Shown: one piece after another, positions 7,630 through 15,507 of the stretch
Position numbering within the stretch: the first letter of the stretch is position 1
Layout: every line of letters begins with the position of its first letter
DNA from: Anaerolineae bacterium
Lineage (GTDB): Bacteria > Chloroflexota > Anaerolineae > 4572-78 > J111
DNA: 64,000 nucleotides
Reading direction: 5' to 3'
NCBI GenBank assembly: GCA_023382535.1
Contig: JAHDWA010000003.1
Span: 348,947 to 412,946 of the forward strand
Position numbers and translations under genes: made by a program
The notes under the pieces: model-generated
Databases searched by the model: none
Seen by the model: the letters and a program-made list of their open reading frames with translations, nothing else
Told to the model about the DNA's origin: nothing

Positions 7630-8337
7630 ATGCTAGAAATCGCCAAGCGCTCTCACTGGCTGCAAACGCTGGTCGTCAGATGGGTCTCGGCCTTGCACCC
7701 GGCCATCGAGCACAATGTTCAGAAAACGCAGGCCATCAAAAAAGCCTTCTACTTTGCTTTTCTGGAGCAGCTTGCCGGCGACTACCTCGAATTTGGCGTT
7801 TTCGAAGGCACGTCGTTGATTGCCGCCTTTGAAAATGACCGGCGCTTCCGCGCATCTGACACGCCCCGGCGCGCCTTCTGGGGCTTTGACTCCTTTGAGG
7901 GCTTCAGGTACTTCGCCGCGCGCGACCAGCACCCTTTTTTCAAAGAGGGTGACTTCGCCAGTAACTATGAGCAGACCCGGCGGCGTCTTGACCGGCACTT
8001 CAAGGGCCAGGCGGAGTGGCACCTGGTCAGAGGGTATTTTGAAGAGACAATTCAAACCAAAACTGCCCTCGATTTTGGCATTAAGCAAATCAGTGTCGCC
8101 CTGTTAGACTGCGACTTGGGCACGCCGGCCCTGCTTGCCCTCAATTTTATGGCCCCGGCGCTGCAAAGGGGTACGGTGCTCATCCTGGACGATTACTTTG
8201 CCTACCGGGGCAGCCAAAAAGAGGGCGTGGCCGGAGCCTTCTGCCAATTTCAAACAGAGCAGCCGCACCTGAAATTCCGGCGCTTGTTTGATTATGGACA
8301 CGGGGGGCAAGGGTTCGTTTTGGCCGACGGAGCTTAG
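7630..8337 (+). CDS. TylF/macrocin O-methyltransferase family protein
   Basis: A 235-aa SAM-dependent methyltransferase of the TylF type, usually acting on sugar hydroxyls. Family signs are YLEFGVFEGTSLIAAF (SAM loop), AFWGFDSFEGF, ISVALLDCDLGTPALLALNFMAPAL and TVLILDDYFAYRGSQKEGVAGAF, the last carrying the metal-binding Asp-Asp. The start is set at 7630; the frame extends upstream only through the two-hairpin repeat. GAAGG lies 8 nt before the ATG. Neighbouring NTase and glycosyltransferase genes fit a sugar substrate. Confidence 0.88.
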   Translation: MLEIAKRSHWLQTLVVRWVSALHPAIEHNVQKTQAIKKAFYFAFLEQLAGDYLEFGVFEGTSLIAAFENDRRFRASDTPRRAFWGFDSFEGFRYFAARDQHPFFKEGDFASNYEQTRRRLDRHFKGQAEWHLVRGYFEETIQTKTALDFGIKQISVALLDCDLGTPALLALNFMAPALQRGTVLILDDYFAYRGSQKEGVAGAFCQFQTEQPHLKFRRLFDYGHGGQGFVLADGA

Positions 8338-8352
8338 GAGGAGAGTGAAGCG

Positions 8353-9963
8353 ATGCAAATCATTATTCCCATGGCCGGGTCGGGCACCCGCTTCGTCCGG
8401 GCCGGTTACAAAGAAATCAAACCGCTCGTCAAAGTAGATGACCGGCCGATGATCGAACATGTGGTGCGCATGTTTCCCGGCGAGCACGAATTCTTGTTTA
8501 TCTGCGCCCAGCCGCATCTGGAAGAGACACCCTTACGCTCGGTCTTGAAAAGCCTGGTCCCCGGCGCAACCATCGTCGGCATTGAGCCGCACAAGGGCGG
8601 CCCGGTCTGCACCGCCCTGGCCGCTGCCGAATATATCAAGGATGATGAACCGGTTATCCTTAACTACTGCGACGCCGCCGTGCTGTGGCAGTACGCCGAC
8701 TTCAAACAGCGCATGGCTCAACTCGACTGCGCCGGTTGCCTGATCGCATTTCGCGGCTTTCATCCGCACAGCCTGGGGCCAACCCTCTACGCCTACATTC
8801 GGGAACAAAACAACATGCTGCTGGAAATTCGGGAAAAGCGGGCCTTTACCGAGCAGCGCATGAATGAGTATGCCTCGACCGGGGCCTACTACTTCCGCAG
8901 TGGCGCGCTGCTCAAGCACTATTTTCGCCGGGCGGTTGAGCGTAACCTGCAAACCCAAGACGAATATTTTGCCAGCGTCCCTTACAACCTGCTGGTCGAA
9001 GACAGCCTGCCGGTGTATGTCTACGAAGTTGGGCAGTTCATCCACTGGGGCACCCCCGAAGATTTGGCCGAATATCAAGCCTGGTCAGACTACTTTGCTC
9101 GCTACGCTCAGTGGAAACCAAGCCTGCCGGAGCTGCCGGGGATTAATTTGATTCCCATGGCCGGCGCCGGAGCACGCTTTAGCCGCGAGGGTTATAGCCA
9201 TCCTAAACCACTCGTCCCGGTAGCCGGCCAGCCGATGGTCCAGCGTTCGCTCGATACCTTTCCCCCGGCTCGCCTCTGGCTGACCGCCTGCCGGACCGAA
9301 CATTTGCAAACCTCTCCCCTCCGCCCCGTGCTGACCAGCAACGGCCACCGCGTCGAGATTCTGCCGGTGGAACGGCCGACGGCAGGCCAGGCTGTTACCT
9401 GCTTGCTGGCCCGCGACCGGCTCGACCCGAACGAACCGCTGCTGATTGCGCCCTGTGACGCCGCCCTGGTCTATGATCAAGCCCATTACGCTGCTCTGGT
9501 GAGCGATCCCCGGGTGGACTGCCTGGTCTGGACCTTCCGTAACCATCCCCATGCTAACCGCCACCCGTACCAATATGGCTGGGTTGAAGCGGCGCCCGAT
9601 GGTGAAATCCAACGCATTTCATGCAAAACACCCCTTCACGATGATGTCCGGCATGACCCCGGCATCATCGGCGCGTTTTGGTTCCGCCAGGCTCGTTTCT
9701 TCCTGGAAGCCGCCGACAGCCTAATTGCCCAGAATCGGCAGGTCAATAACGAATTCTATGTGGATTCGGCCATAGAGGTGCTGCTGGAACAGGGCCGGCG
9801 GGCCAGGTTGTTTGACGTGCAACACTACATCTGTTTCGGCACCCCCGACGACGTGCGCAGCTACGAGTACTGGGCAGCCTACTTTGACCGGGCGGCGCAG
9901 CATCCGTATCGGAACGACCGCCGGTTTCAGCAGGGGAGCAGGGGAGCAGAGGGGCAGGGGTGA
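8353..9963 (+). CDS. tandem (duplicated) sugar-nucleotidyltransferase-like protein
   Basis: A 536-aa protein with two NTP-transferase (Rossmann-like) halves. Half one begins IIIPMAGSGTRFVRAGYKEIKPLVKV (residues about 3-28), half two NLIPMAGAGARFSREGYSHPKPLVPV (about 267-292). Each keeps the G-x-G-x-RF loop and the PL(V)KV/PLVPV lysine-containing motif. Each also has a CDAA segment (NYCDAAV, APCDAAL) where the metal-binding D-x-D normally lies, and each ends with the pattern FI..GTPEDL/FGTPDDVRSYEYW. The single-domain family charges sugars or choline with a nucleotide. The last codons (QQGSRGAEGQG) come from a GGAGCAG-type repeat, so the true C-terminus has been extended by repeat DNA. Confidence 0.8.
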   Translation: MQIIIPMAGSGTRFVRAGYKEIKPLVKVDDRPMIEHVVRMFPGEHEFLFICAQPHLEETPLRSVLKSLVPGATIVGIEPHKGGPVCTALAAAEYIKDDEPVILNYCDAAVLWQYADFKQRMAQLDCAGCLIAFRGFHPHSLGPTLYAYIREQNNMLLEIREKRAFTEQRMNEYASTGAYYFRSGALLKHYFRRAVERNLQTQDEYFASVPYNLLVEDSLPVYVYEVGQFIHWGTPEDLAEYQAWSDYFARYAQWKPSLPELPGINLIPMAGAGARFSREGYSHPKPLVPVAGQPMVQRSLDTFPPARLWLTACRTEHLQTSPLRPVLTSNGHRVEILPVERPTAGQAVTCLLARDRLDPNEPLLIAPCDAALVYDQAHYAALVSDPRVDCLVWTFRNHPHANRHPYQYGWVEAAPDGEIQRISCKTPLHDDVRHDPGIIGAFWFRQARFFLEAADSLIAQNRQVNNEFYVDSAIEVLLEQGRRARLFDVQHYICFGTPDDVRSYEYWAAYFDRAAQHPYRNDRRFQQGSRGAEGQG

Positions 9964-9998
9964 AACTTCCCCTCCACCCCCCTGCTCCTCCGCCCCCT
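9929..9998. repeat. inverted array of GGAGCAGGG-type units
   Basis: CAGGGGAGCAGGGGAGCAG... (9929-9960) is mirrored by CCCCTCCACCCCCCTGCTCC... (9967-9998). The left arm encodes the end of the nucleotidyltransferase. The same G-rich unit is found inside the membrane glycosyltransferase gene at 43985-44041. Confidence 0.75.
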
Positions 9999-10023
9999 CG
10001 CTCACTATTCTGGAGAAGAGTCA

Positions 10024-10740
10024 TTGAACATCTGTCTATCTATCGTTTTACCCTGCTACAACGAGGCCGGCAACCTGCCACTACTGCTGGAGAGCTACCG
10101 TCAGGTCTGGCCGGATTTGCCGGCGGAGCTGATTCTGGTGGATAACGGCTCAACCGATTCTACTGCGGAAGTGCTGGCCCGAGAATTGGCCCGGCCTGAG
10201 CTGGCGTTTGCCCGCACCGTGCGGGTTCCCCAGAATCGGGGTTACGGGCACGGTCTTTATACCGGTTTGCAGGCGGCCCGGGGCAAGTTTGTCGCCTTCT
10301 CCCACGCCGATATGCAGTGCAGCCCGGCGGATGTCTTCAGGGCTTACGATCGGCTTAAAACTGCGCCCAATCCGGACCAAACGCTGGTCAAAGGCCGGCG
10401 CAGCGGGCGAGAGTACAGTGCGGCATTGATTACCGCTGGCATGGGCCTGCTGGCCTCAACTATCCTGCTGGCTCCTTTAACCGACATCAACGCCCAGCCC
10501 AAAGTGTTTCACCGCAGTCACCTGGACCGCCTGACCCGGCCGCCGGCCGGTTTCCAGTTCGACTTGTACGTGCTCTATCGCGCCCGGCAAGCGGGGCTGA
10601 AGGTCTTAACTGTCCCAGTGCTCTTTGGCGAGCGCCTGCATGGCCAATCCAAATCGGCCTTTAATATTTTTGCCCGCTACCGGACCATCTGGGCGACGAT
10701 AACCTACATTTTTCGCTTACGGTTTGGAGGCGCGGCTTGA
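10024..10740 (+). CDS. GT2 family glycosyltransferase (dolichol-phosphate mannosyltransferase-like)
   Basis: A 238-aa GT-A fold transferase that likely moves a sugar from a nucleotide donor to a lipid carrier at the inner membrane face. It starts NICLSIVLPCYNEAGNLPLLLESY, then ELILVDNGSTDSTAEVL, VRVPQNRGYGHGLYTGLQAARGKFVAFSHADMQ (D-x-D replaced by H-A-D), and VPVLFGERLHGQSK, the R-x-x-G-x-SK end seen in DPM1-like enzymes. No membrane anchor domain follows. The start is a TTG at 10024 behind GGAGAAGAG. The stop overlaps the TTG start of the next gene, a lipid-sugar-using GT39-like protein, which supports a donor/acceptor partnership. Confidence 0.87.
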   Translation: MNICLSIVLPCYNEAGNLPLLLESYRQVWPDLPAELILVDNGSTDSTAEVLARELARPELAFARTVRVPQNRGYGHGLYTGLQAARGKFVAFSHADMQCSPADVFRAYDRLKTAPNPDQTLVKGRRSGREYSAALITAGMGLLASTILLAPLTDINAQPKVFHRSHLDRLTRPPAGFQFDLYVLYRARQAGLKVLTVPVLFGERLHGQSKSAFNIFARYRTIWATITYIFRLRFGGAA

Positions 10741-12290
10741 AAATAGTGCAGCCCCTTTTGCGCCGGCCGATCTGGCTGTTACTCGTCGTCGCCGTCGCCA
10801 TCCGTATCCTCCCGGCGACGGTGCGTTTTGTTATTGGCAGTGATGACGGCCTGTTTCTAACCCTCGGCCAAAACCTGGCTGCCGGACGGGGCTATACCGG
10901 CGACGGCCTGACCACTCAGATTGATTTTCCGCCCGGCTACCCCTTCTTCACCGCCGCTGTCTATTGGCTGGGTGGCGGCCTGGAACTCCCTACCAGGCTG
11001 AATATTCTGGTCATTGGGGCGTTGCTGCCGCTGCCGGTCTACTGGCTCGCCCGCCAACTCAGCGGCGCCAAAACCGCGCTGCTGGCCGGCCTGCTGACGG
11101 CCCTGCATCCGGCCCTGGTGCTAGCCCAAGGGAATCTGGAGTCGGTGGCCGAGCAGCCCTATGCTTTGTTGCTGTACATTGCCTGGGGTTTGCTGTGGTG
11201 GGGCTTTACTTACCGTAAATTATGGGTTTTTGGGCTGGCCGGGGTGTTGATCGGCATGGCCCACCTGGTCCGCTGGGAAGGGGTGATTTTGGGGCTGGTG
11301 GCGGCAGGAATCATCGTTTTGGTACTGCGTCGGGCGGCGGTGGGGCCAGTCCTGGTCTTTCTGGCCGGGCTGGGGCTGTTTGCCGTGCCGTATGCGCTGT
11401 ACCTGTACCAGCACACCGGCTCGATCCTCAGCCCTAAAACCATGCTGACCCAACTCCACGCGGCGGCCATTGACGCGTCTGCCAGCGACCCCTTTGCCTT
11501 TGAAAAATCATTTTACGAACCTTACGAGCTGTGGCTGGCTAATCCCACCCGGCCGCCGGAGGTGGTCCGGGAGAGCCGCAGCGCGGCGTTGCAGCGTTAC
11601 GCCAGTAATGTTTTGCTGGAAGCGCGCCTGTGGTTCACCTCGCTCGGTTTTATGACGATTATCTGGATTGTGCCCTCTGGCGTTGGGTTGTGGGCCTTGG
11701 GCCGCAAGCAGGCTCTCTTTTTGCTGCCGCTGTTGATCCCGCTGGCCTTCATCCCGGCTTCGGTGGTTGACCCGCGCTACTTCCTGATCCCTTTGCCTAT
11801 CCTCATGATCTTCACCGCGCGCGGCTGGACGTGGCTGGAGGAAAAATTGCCCCACATCCCTCTGCCCCTCTTTCCCCGACCCGTTTCCGCGGCCATGCCG
11901 CTCATCGTGGCCACATTGGCCCTTTTCACCCTGGCCAGCCTGGTCGGTCCCTTTCTCTACCCCCGCCCGGTCGAGTATCGTACCGCCGGCCTGGCGCTGC
12001 GCCAGCAGATTGCACCCGGCGCGCACATTCTGGCCCGCAAGCGGCAGGTCGCCTTTTATGCCAACGGGGTCTGGGACTGGCTGCCCTTTGCCGAATTGGA
12101 GGGTGTCCTGGCTTATGCCGCTGCCCACCGGGCCGATTATCTGGTGCTGGATCAGTACACTACGCCTGACCTGCGCCCTCAACTGGCGCACCTGCTTGAC
12201 CCGGCCAACGCTCCGGTCAGCCTGACGCCCGTCTATATTGGCGACGAGGTCATCGTTTATCGCATCCTGAACGGGAGTGTTCAACGTTAG
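10737..12290 (+). CDS. GT39/PMT-like integral membrane glycosyltransferase (copy 1)
   Basis: A 517-aa polytopic protein of the ArnT/PMT (GT-C) type, which transfers sugar from a polyprenyl-phosphate carrier outside the cytoplasmic membrane. It has roughly ten hydrophobic segments, the first loop SDDGLFLTLGQNLAAGRGYTGDG with the conserved acidic residue before the catalytic loop, and a C-terminal extramembrane domain. TTG start at 10737 overlaps the GT2 stop. Acceptor unknown; the GT2 gene upstream could make the lipid-linked donor. Confidence 0.83.
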   Translation: MKIVQPLLRRPIWLLLVVAVAIRILPATVRFVIGSDDGLFLTLGQNLAAGRGYTGDGLTTQIDFPPGYPFFTAAVYWLGGGLELPTRLNILVIGALLPLPVYWLARQLSGAKTALLAGLLTALHPALVLAQGNLESVAEQPYALLLYIAWGLLWWGFTYRKLWVFGLAGVLIGMAHLVRWEGVILGLVAAGIIVLVLRRAAVGPVLVFLAGLGLFAVPYALYLYQHTGSILSPKTMLTQLHAAAIDASASDPFAFEKSFYEPYELWLANPTRPPEVVRESRSAALQRYASNVLLEARLWFTSLGFMTIIWIVPSGVGLWALGRKQALFLLPLLIPLAFIPASVVDPRYFLIPLPILMIFTARGWTWLEEKLPHIPLPLFPRPVSAAMPLIVATLALFTLASLVGPFLYPRPVEYRTAGLALRQQIAPGAHILARKRQVAFYANGVWDWLPFAELEGVLAYAAAHRADYLVLDQYTTPDLRPQLAHLLDPANAPVSLTPVYIGDEVIVYRILNGSVQR

Positions 12291-12293
12291 GAA

Positions 12294-13514
12294 ATGACTT
12301 TACTGGCTGCCGCCCAACTCATCGCGAACAGTCTTCGTCTCGATGCGCCCGCGCCGCCGATTGAAGGGGCGGTGGATTGGGCGCAACTGCTCCACCACGC
12401 CGACGGCCACTCGCTGACGCCGTTATTATATACGATCTGGCGGGACTCCGGGCAGCTTGACCGGCTGCCGCCCGCCGTCTGCCAGCAAATGACCCAGACA
12501 TACGCCGACAATGCTGCCCGTAATCAGAACATTCGCCAGGAGCTGGTCGAATTGGACGGGCTTCTGACCGGGGCCGGCGTGCCGCACCTCCTGCTCAAAG
12601 GCTGGTCGCTGATCGAAACCCTCTACCCCGACCCGGCCCAGCGGGTGCTGTACGACCATGATTTTCTCGTCCCCGCCGACCAGGCCGAAGCAGGCCACCG
12701 CGCGCTGCGAGCCGCCGGATTTCGACCCCTGCCCGGCAAAGACGAGTGGGTGGAGAAACATCTGCCGTCATTGTGGCGCAACAACGGCTACGAGTGGAAC
12801 GGCTATTTGTTCGACCCGCTGTATCCCCGACCAGTCGAACTGCATGTGCGCCTGTGGGAGCAGGGCTGGCGCGGTTTGCAGGTGCACCAACTGCCCGATC
12901 CCTGGGCCGACGCCCCGACCCGGACCATTGCCGGCGTACCCATGCAGTGTCTGGCGGATGAAGCGATGCTCATCCACCTGGCCATGCACTTTGCCGGTCA
13001 CCTGGTTGAGCGGGAAGCGCGGCTGAACCAACTGCTGGACCTGGCCCGCCTGGCTCAAAAAACGGCAGCTACTTTGGATTGGGAGAAAGTGCTGCGCCAG
13101 GCCGAGCAGGCCGGGGTGAGCCGCTTTGTCTACGCCTCGCTCTTTTTGGCCCAGCGGGTTTTTGGTTCGCCGCTGCCGCCTCCGTCCGGGTGGCAGCGGC
13201 TGGAAGCAACCACACCGCCCAGCTTCCGCACCTGGCTGGCCGGAGAGGGCGCAAGGGATGTCCTTACCGGCGACTTCCGGCGGCGGGACAGGGGCAAGGA
13301 TTATCAATTGACCTTTCTGGCGGCCCGGTCAATAGGGGAGCGCCTGGGGATTGTCCGCTTTGCCGCCTTACCGCCGGTGGAGCAACTGGCGGCCAAGTAT
13401 AAGCTGCGCCGACGCTGGCTGGGTCCGCTGCTCTATCCACGCTATGTAGCCGAGAGGGTCGGCAGTTATGGCCGGGGCGTGCTGCGCCGTAGCAAAATTG
13501 ACAGGAGAGAGTGA
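12294..13514 (+). CDS. PF14907-type uncharacterised nucleotidyltransferase (copy 1)
   Basis: A 406-aa protein of the NTP_transf_5 group. The core is LTGAGVPHLLLKGWSLIETLYPDPAQRVLYDHDFLVPAD, where the K-G-x-x-L and the D-H-D acidic pair form the nucleotidyltransferase site (about residues 92-130). A conserved EWNGYLFDPLYPRPVELHVRLWE and MLIHLAMHF segment follow. A second copy is at 34047. Proteins of this group sit beside HprK-related kinases and PqqD proteins, and in some lasso-peptide clusters; their reaction is not known. It starts 4 nt after the membrane transferase and ends the plus-strand run, converging on 13533. Confidence 0.78.
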   Translation: MTLLAAAQLIANSLRLDAPAPPIEGAVDWAQLLHHADGHSLTPLLYTIWRDSGQLDRLPPAVCQQMTQTYADNAARNQNIRQELVELDGLLTGAGVPHLLLKGWSLIETLYPDPAQRVLYDHDFLVPADQAEAGHRALRAAGFRPLPGKDEWVEKHLPSLWRNNGYEWNGYLFDPLYPRPVELHVRLWEQGWRGLQVHQLPDPWADAPTRTIAGVPMQCLADEAMLIHLAMHFAGHLVEREARLNQLLDLARLAQKTAATLDWEKVLRQAEQAGVSRFVYASLFLAQRVFGSPLPPPSGWQRLEATTPPSFRTWLAGEGARDVLTGDFRRRDRGKDYQLTFLAARSIGERLGIVRFAALPPVEQLAAKYKLRRRWLGPLLYPRYVAERVGSYGRGVLRRSKIDRRE

Positions 13515-13532
13515 ATCCAACAAGCTACGTCC

Positions 13533-14162
13533 TTATCCTCTTTGGTAAATGTAGTAAACTTCATTCTCGGTATACGTTACCCCATAATTGCTTTGTTTGA
13601 GATAGCGTTTGGCTTTGGTTGTCCTGGTCTGGTTGTTCACAAGTCTATCCAAATTCTCTTCAACGACCGTGTACTTGTTTTTGCGAAACTGCACCACAGC
13701 CACCCACTTGAACTCGCCTTGACCTGCCGCTTCCTCGCCCTCGTGATGATGGTTGTTTGTCAGCAGGAGGCCGCCCAGCTTGAGATAGTTCTGACAGGCC
13801 GGATAGATTCTCCCGGCATAAAGCGAAATCAAAAGATCAAATCCTTCGTCCAGCCGGGGCACTGCTGCGGTATAGTCCTGGGCAATGAAGCGGAAATAGG
13901 CGGACCGCTTGTAGGTCTTACGGCTGTTGATATAAGCTGAAACGCTGTCCCTGTCGGCAAAGAAGGCCTGCGCCTTGGGGTCGCGGTCTATGTAAACGAC
14001 ATGAGGGAAAAAGAAAGAAGGCGTGATATGAACGAAGCTGCCCGGATATAAAACGTGTTGACAGTTGTACTTCTCTTGAACCGCCTGAAACAGGCCGGCG
14101 CGCTCGAATTGAAGATCGCTGTAAAACTTTTTATACAGGTTTATCGCTGAACTGCTCTTCAT
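13533..14162 (-). CDS. conserved hypothetical, methyltransferase-like fold
   Basis: A 209-aa protein without signal peptide or membrane segment. VLYPGSFVHITPSFFFPHVVYIDRD looks like the first strand, loop and second strand of a Rossmann methyltransferase (glycine loop, then acidic end of strand two), and EGFDLLISLYAG and YLKLGGLLLTNNHHHEGE fit strands four and five. I cannot assign it to a named family or substrate. Base composition is lower in GC than the neighbours, a weak hint of transfer. It lies 21 nt downstream of the methyltransferase at 14184-15077 on the same strand. Confidence 0.6.
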   Translation of the reverse strand: MKSSSAINLYKKFYSDLQFERAGLFQAVQEKYNCQHVLYPGSFVHITPSFFFPHVVYIDRDPKAQAFFADRDSVSAYINSRKTYKRSAYFRFIAQDYTAAVPRLDEGFDLLISLYAGRIYPACQNYLKLGGLLLTNNHHHEGEEAAGQGEFKWVAVVQFRKNKYTVVEENLDRLVNNQTRTTKAKRYLKQSNYGVTYTENEVYYIYQRG

Positions 14163-14183
14163 CTGACCGGGGGAAATCCGTTT

Positions 14184-15077
14184 CTACTTTTCAAAAGCGA
14201 AGAACTGCTGTTTATCCTGCCGGCGGATGTAAGAAGGATAGAGCCGGTCCTCGTTTAACTCCGTGCCACTGTGATGGCCCAGCAGCCGCCAGCCGGCGCT
14301 GGCGGCGTCGGCCGCCACTTCGTCAGCCCGGTAAAGGTGGTAATAGACCAGTCCCGGGGTGGAGTTGAGGCTAAATTGGGCCACCTGGGTGTCGCCTGGC
14401 TCGGCCCCGTTAGGGTAAAACTGCCGGACCCGATCAACCAAGCCGGGCCAGGTGCGCCAGCGCAGAGTCCGGGCCAGTCCGCGAGAATGCCAGACCAACG
14501 GGTGAACCCGGCGCGTCTCGCGGCTCCACAGGGTTGTGTCGGCGGCAGAGGGCTGGTGGGTACGGTTCGGTCTGCCGGATCGGGCAGGTCTGCGCAGTTT
14601 TTCGACGAGCCAGTAACCATAACAGCTTAAAGCGGGGGCCAGGTTGTCCAGGCCCAAAACCAGCCGCCCGCCCGGTTGGGTGACGCGGGCTAACTCGGTC
14701 ATGGCCTGGCGGCGTTTGTTTCGACCGGGAATGTGCTGGAGCGCGCCGAAGAACATAAACACTGCGGGAAAGGTGTTATCAGCAAAGGGTAAAGTTAATA
14801 GGTTGGCGGCGCTGAACTCCGCTGTGGATGATAGAGCGCGCCCGGCCAGCAGCATCGGCAGACTCAGGTCAATGCCCGTGACTGTATACCCGGCCCGGTT
14901 TAAGGCCAGCACCGCCCGCCCCGCCCCGCAGCCAACATCGAGCAGACGGCCGGTTGCTGGAAAGTAGCGGGCCATCATTTCTTGCTCGCACTTTTGCAGA
15001 CCCTGCCTGCTCAGGTTCTGCCAACAAGTTACCACTTCCGGTTGGCTGTATTTTTCGGCAGCGCTGATTTCGTTCAT
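14184..15077 (-). CDS. class I SAM-dependent methyltransferase
   Basis: A 297-aa cytoplasmic methyltransferase. Motif I is LLDVGCGAGRAVLALNRAG, motif post-I VTGIDLSLPML, then FPAVFMFFGALQHIPG and a motif III-like PGGRLVLGLDNLAP. The C-terminal half is not family-specific. The ATG at 15077 matches the expected start; the frame stays open to 15170 without a ribosome site. A 17-codon ORF with a perfect ribosome site (15127 to 15074) overlaps this start by ATGA, so expression is probably coupled to it. Substrate unknown. Confidence 0.85.
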   Translation of the reverse strand: MNEISAAEKYSQPEVVTCWQNLSRQGLQKCEQEMMARYFPATGRLLDVGCGAGRAVLALNRAGYTVTGIDLSLPMLLAGRALSSTAEFSAANLLTLPFADNTFPAVFMFFGALQHIPGRNKRRQAMTELARVTQPGGRLVLGLDNLAPALSCYGYWLVEKLRRPARSGRPNRTHQPSAADTTLWSRETRRVHPLVWHSRGLARTLRWRTWPGLVDRVRQFYPNGAEPGDTQVAQFSLNSTPGLVYYHLYRADEVAADAASAGWRLLGHHSGTELNEDRLYPSYIRRQDKQQFFAFEK

Positions 15078-15127
15078 TTTTTCGTCAAGGCTTGACACGG
15101 CAAAACATAATGCATTATAATACGCAT
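15074..15127 (-). CDS. 17-codon leader ORF upstream of the methyltransferase
   Basis: Reads MRIIMHYVLPCQALTKK. GGAGGGG (15134-15140) lies 6 nt before the ATG, the best ribosome site of the neighbourhood, and the stop overlaps the methyltransferase ATG (ATGA). The methyltransferase itself lacks a clear site, so this may be a coupling or attenuation leader. No family can be assigned. Confidence 0.4.
   Translation of the reverse strand: MRIIMHYVLPCQALTKK
15092..15121 (+). promoter_or_regulatory. sigma-70 type promoter for the LysM-SBP ABC operon leader
   Basis: TTGACA (15092-15097), 18-bp spacer, TATAAT (15116-15121), both consensus. A 12-bp palindrome ATAATGCATTAT (15107-15118) overlaps the -10 and could be an operator. 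Transcription would start near 15128 and run to the ABC gene at 15508. It overlaps the start of the divergent methyltransferase. Confidence 0.75.
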
Positions 15128-15507
15128 TGCTATCCCCTCCTAATCTCAAAAATACAACCCAATGTAACAACGATGTTGCGGCACAAAATAGTCTTCTTGA
15201 TGTGTTGGATAATTTTAGAAAAATAGGATTGCCGCGAATACAGGAGGCTATTTTCCGATATATTAAATTTCAGCCCAAATCACAATTTAGAGTTGACCGA
15301 CGATCCCGATTGTTAATAAAGGTTTACGTATCTTTAACGCCATTTTAACTCTGGTTTAAAAACGGGTTAAATGGCGTTTGATAGAGTCTACCGCGTGCGC
15401 TGAGCCGGAAAGGGGGTATAACCGCTACAGAGAGTTACCGTAGAAGGATTGCATAGGGATGTAGGTAAAAACAAAACTCATTATTTCTCAATTTGGAGGA
15501 GATTATC
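15128..15507 (+). promoter_or_regulatory. 380-nt leader of the ABC operon with a strong stem-loop
   Basis: No convincing ORF fills the stretch between the promoter and the binding-protein ATG. A hairpin of AACGCCATTTTAAC (15336-15349) with GTTAAATGGCGTT (15366-15378) stands in the middle, followed by a G-rich stretch (15379-15465) with GAGTCTACCG and AAAGGGGG segments. The length and structure suggest a cis-regulatory RNA, but I could not match it to the TPP, purine, SAM, preQ1 or cobalamin consensus by eye. Confidence 0.4.

Noticed and set aside
15127..15348. 73-codon plus-strand ORF in the ABC operon leader
   Set aside because: No ribosome site and no family; it begins right at the predicted transcript start and looks like chance in leader RNA.
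15379..15507. TPP riboswitch suggested by CTGAG and a G-rich block
   Set aside because: The CUGAGA and ACCUGAUC-type conserved elements are not both present in the right order.
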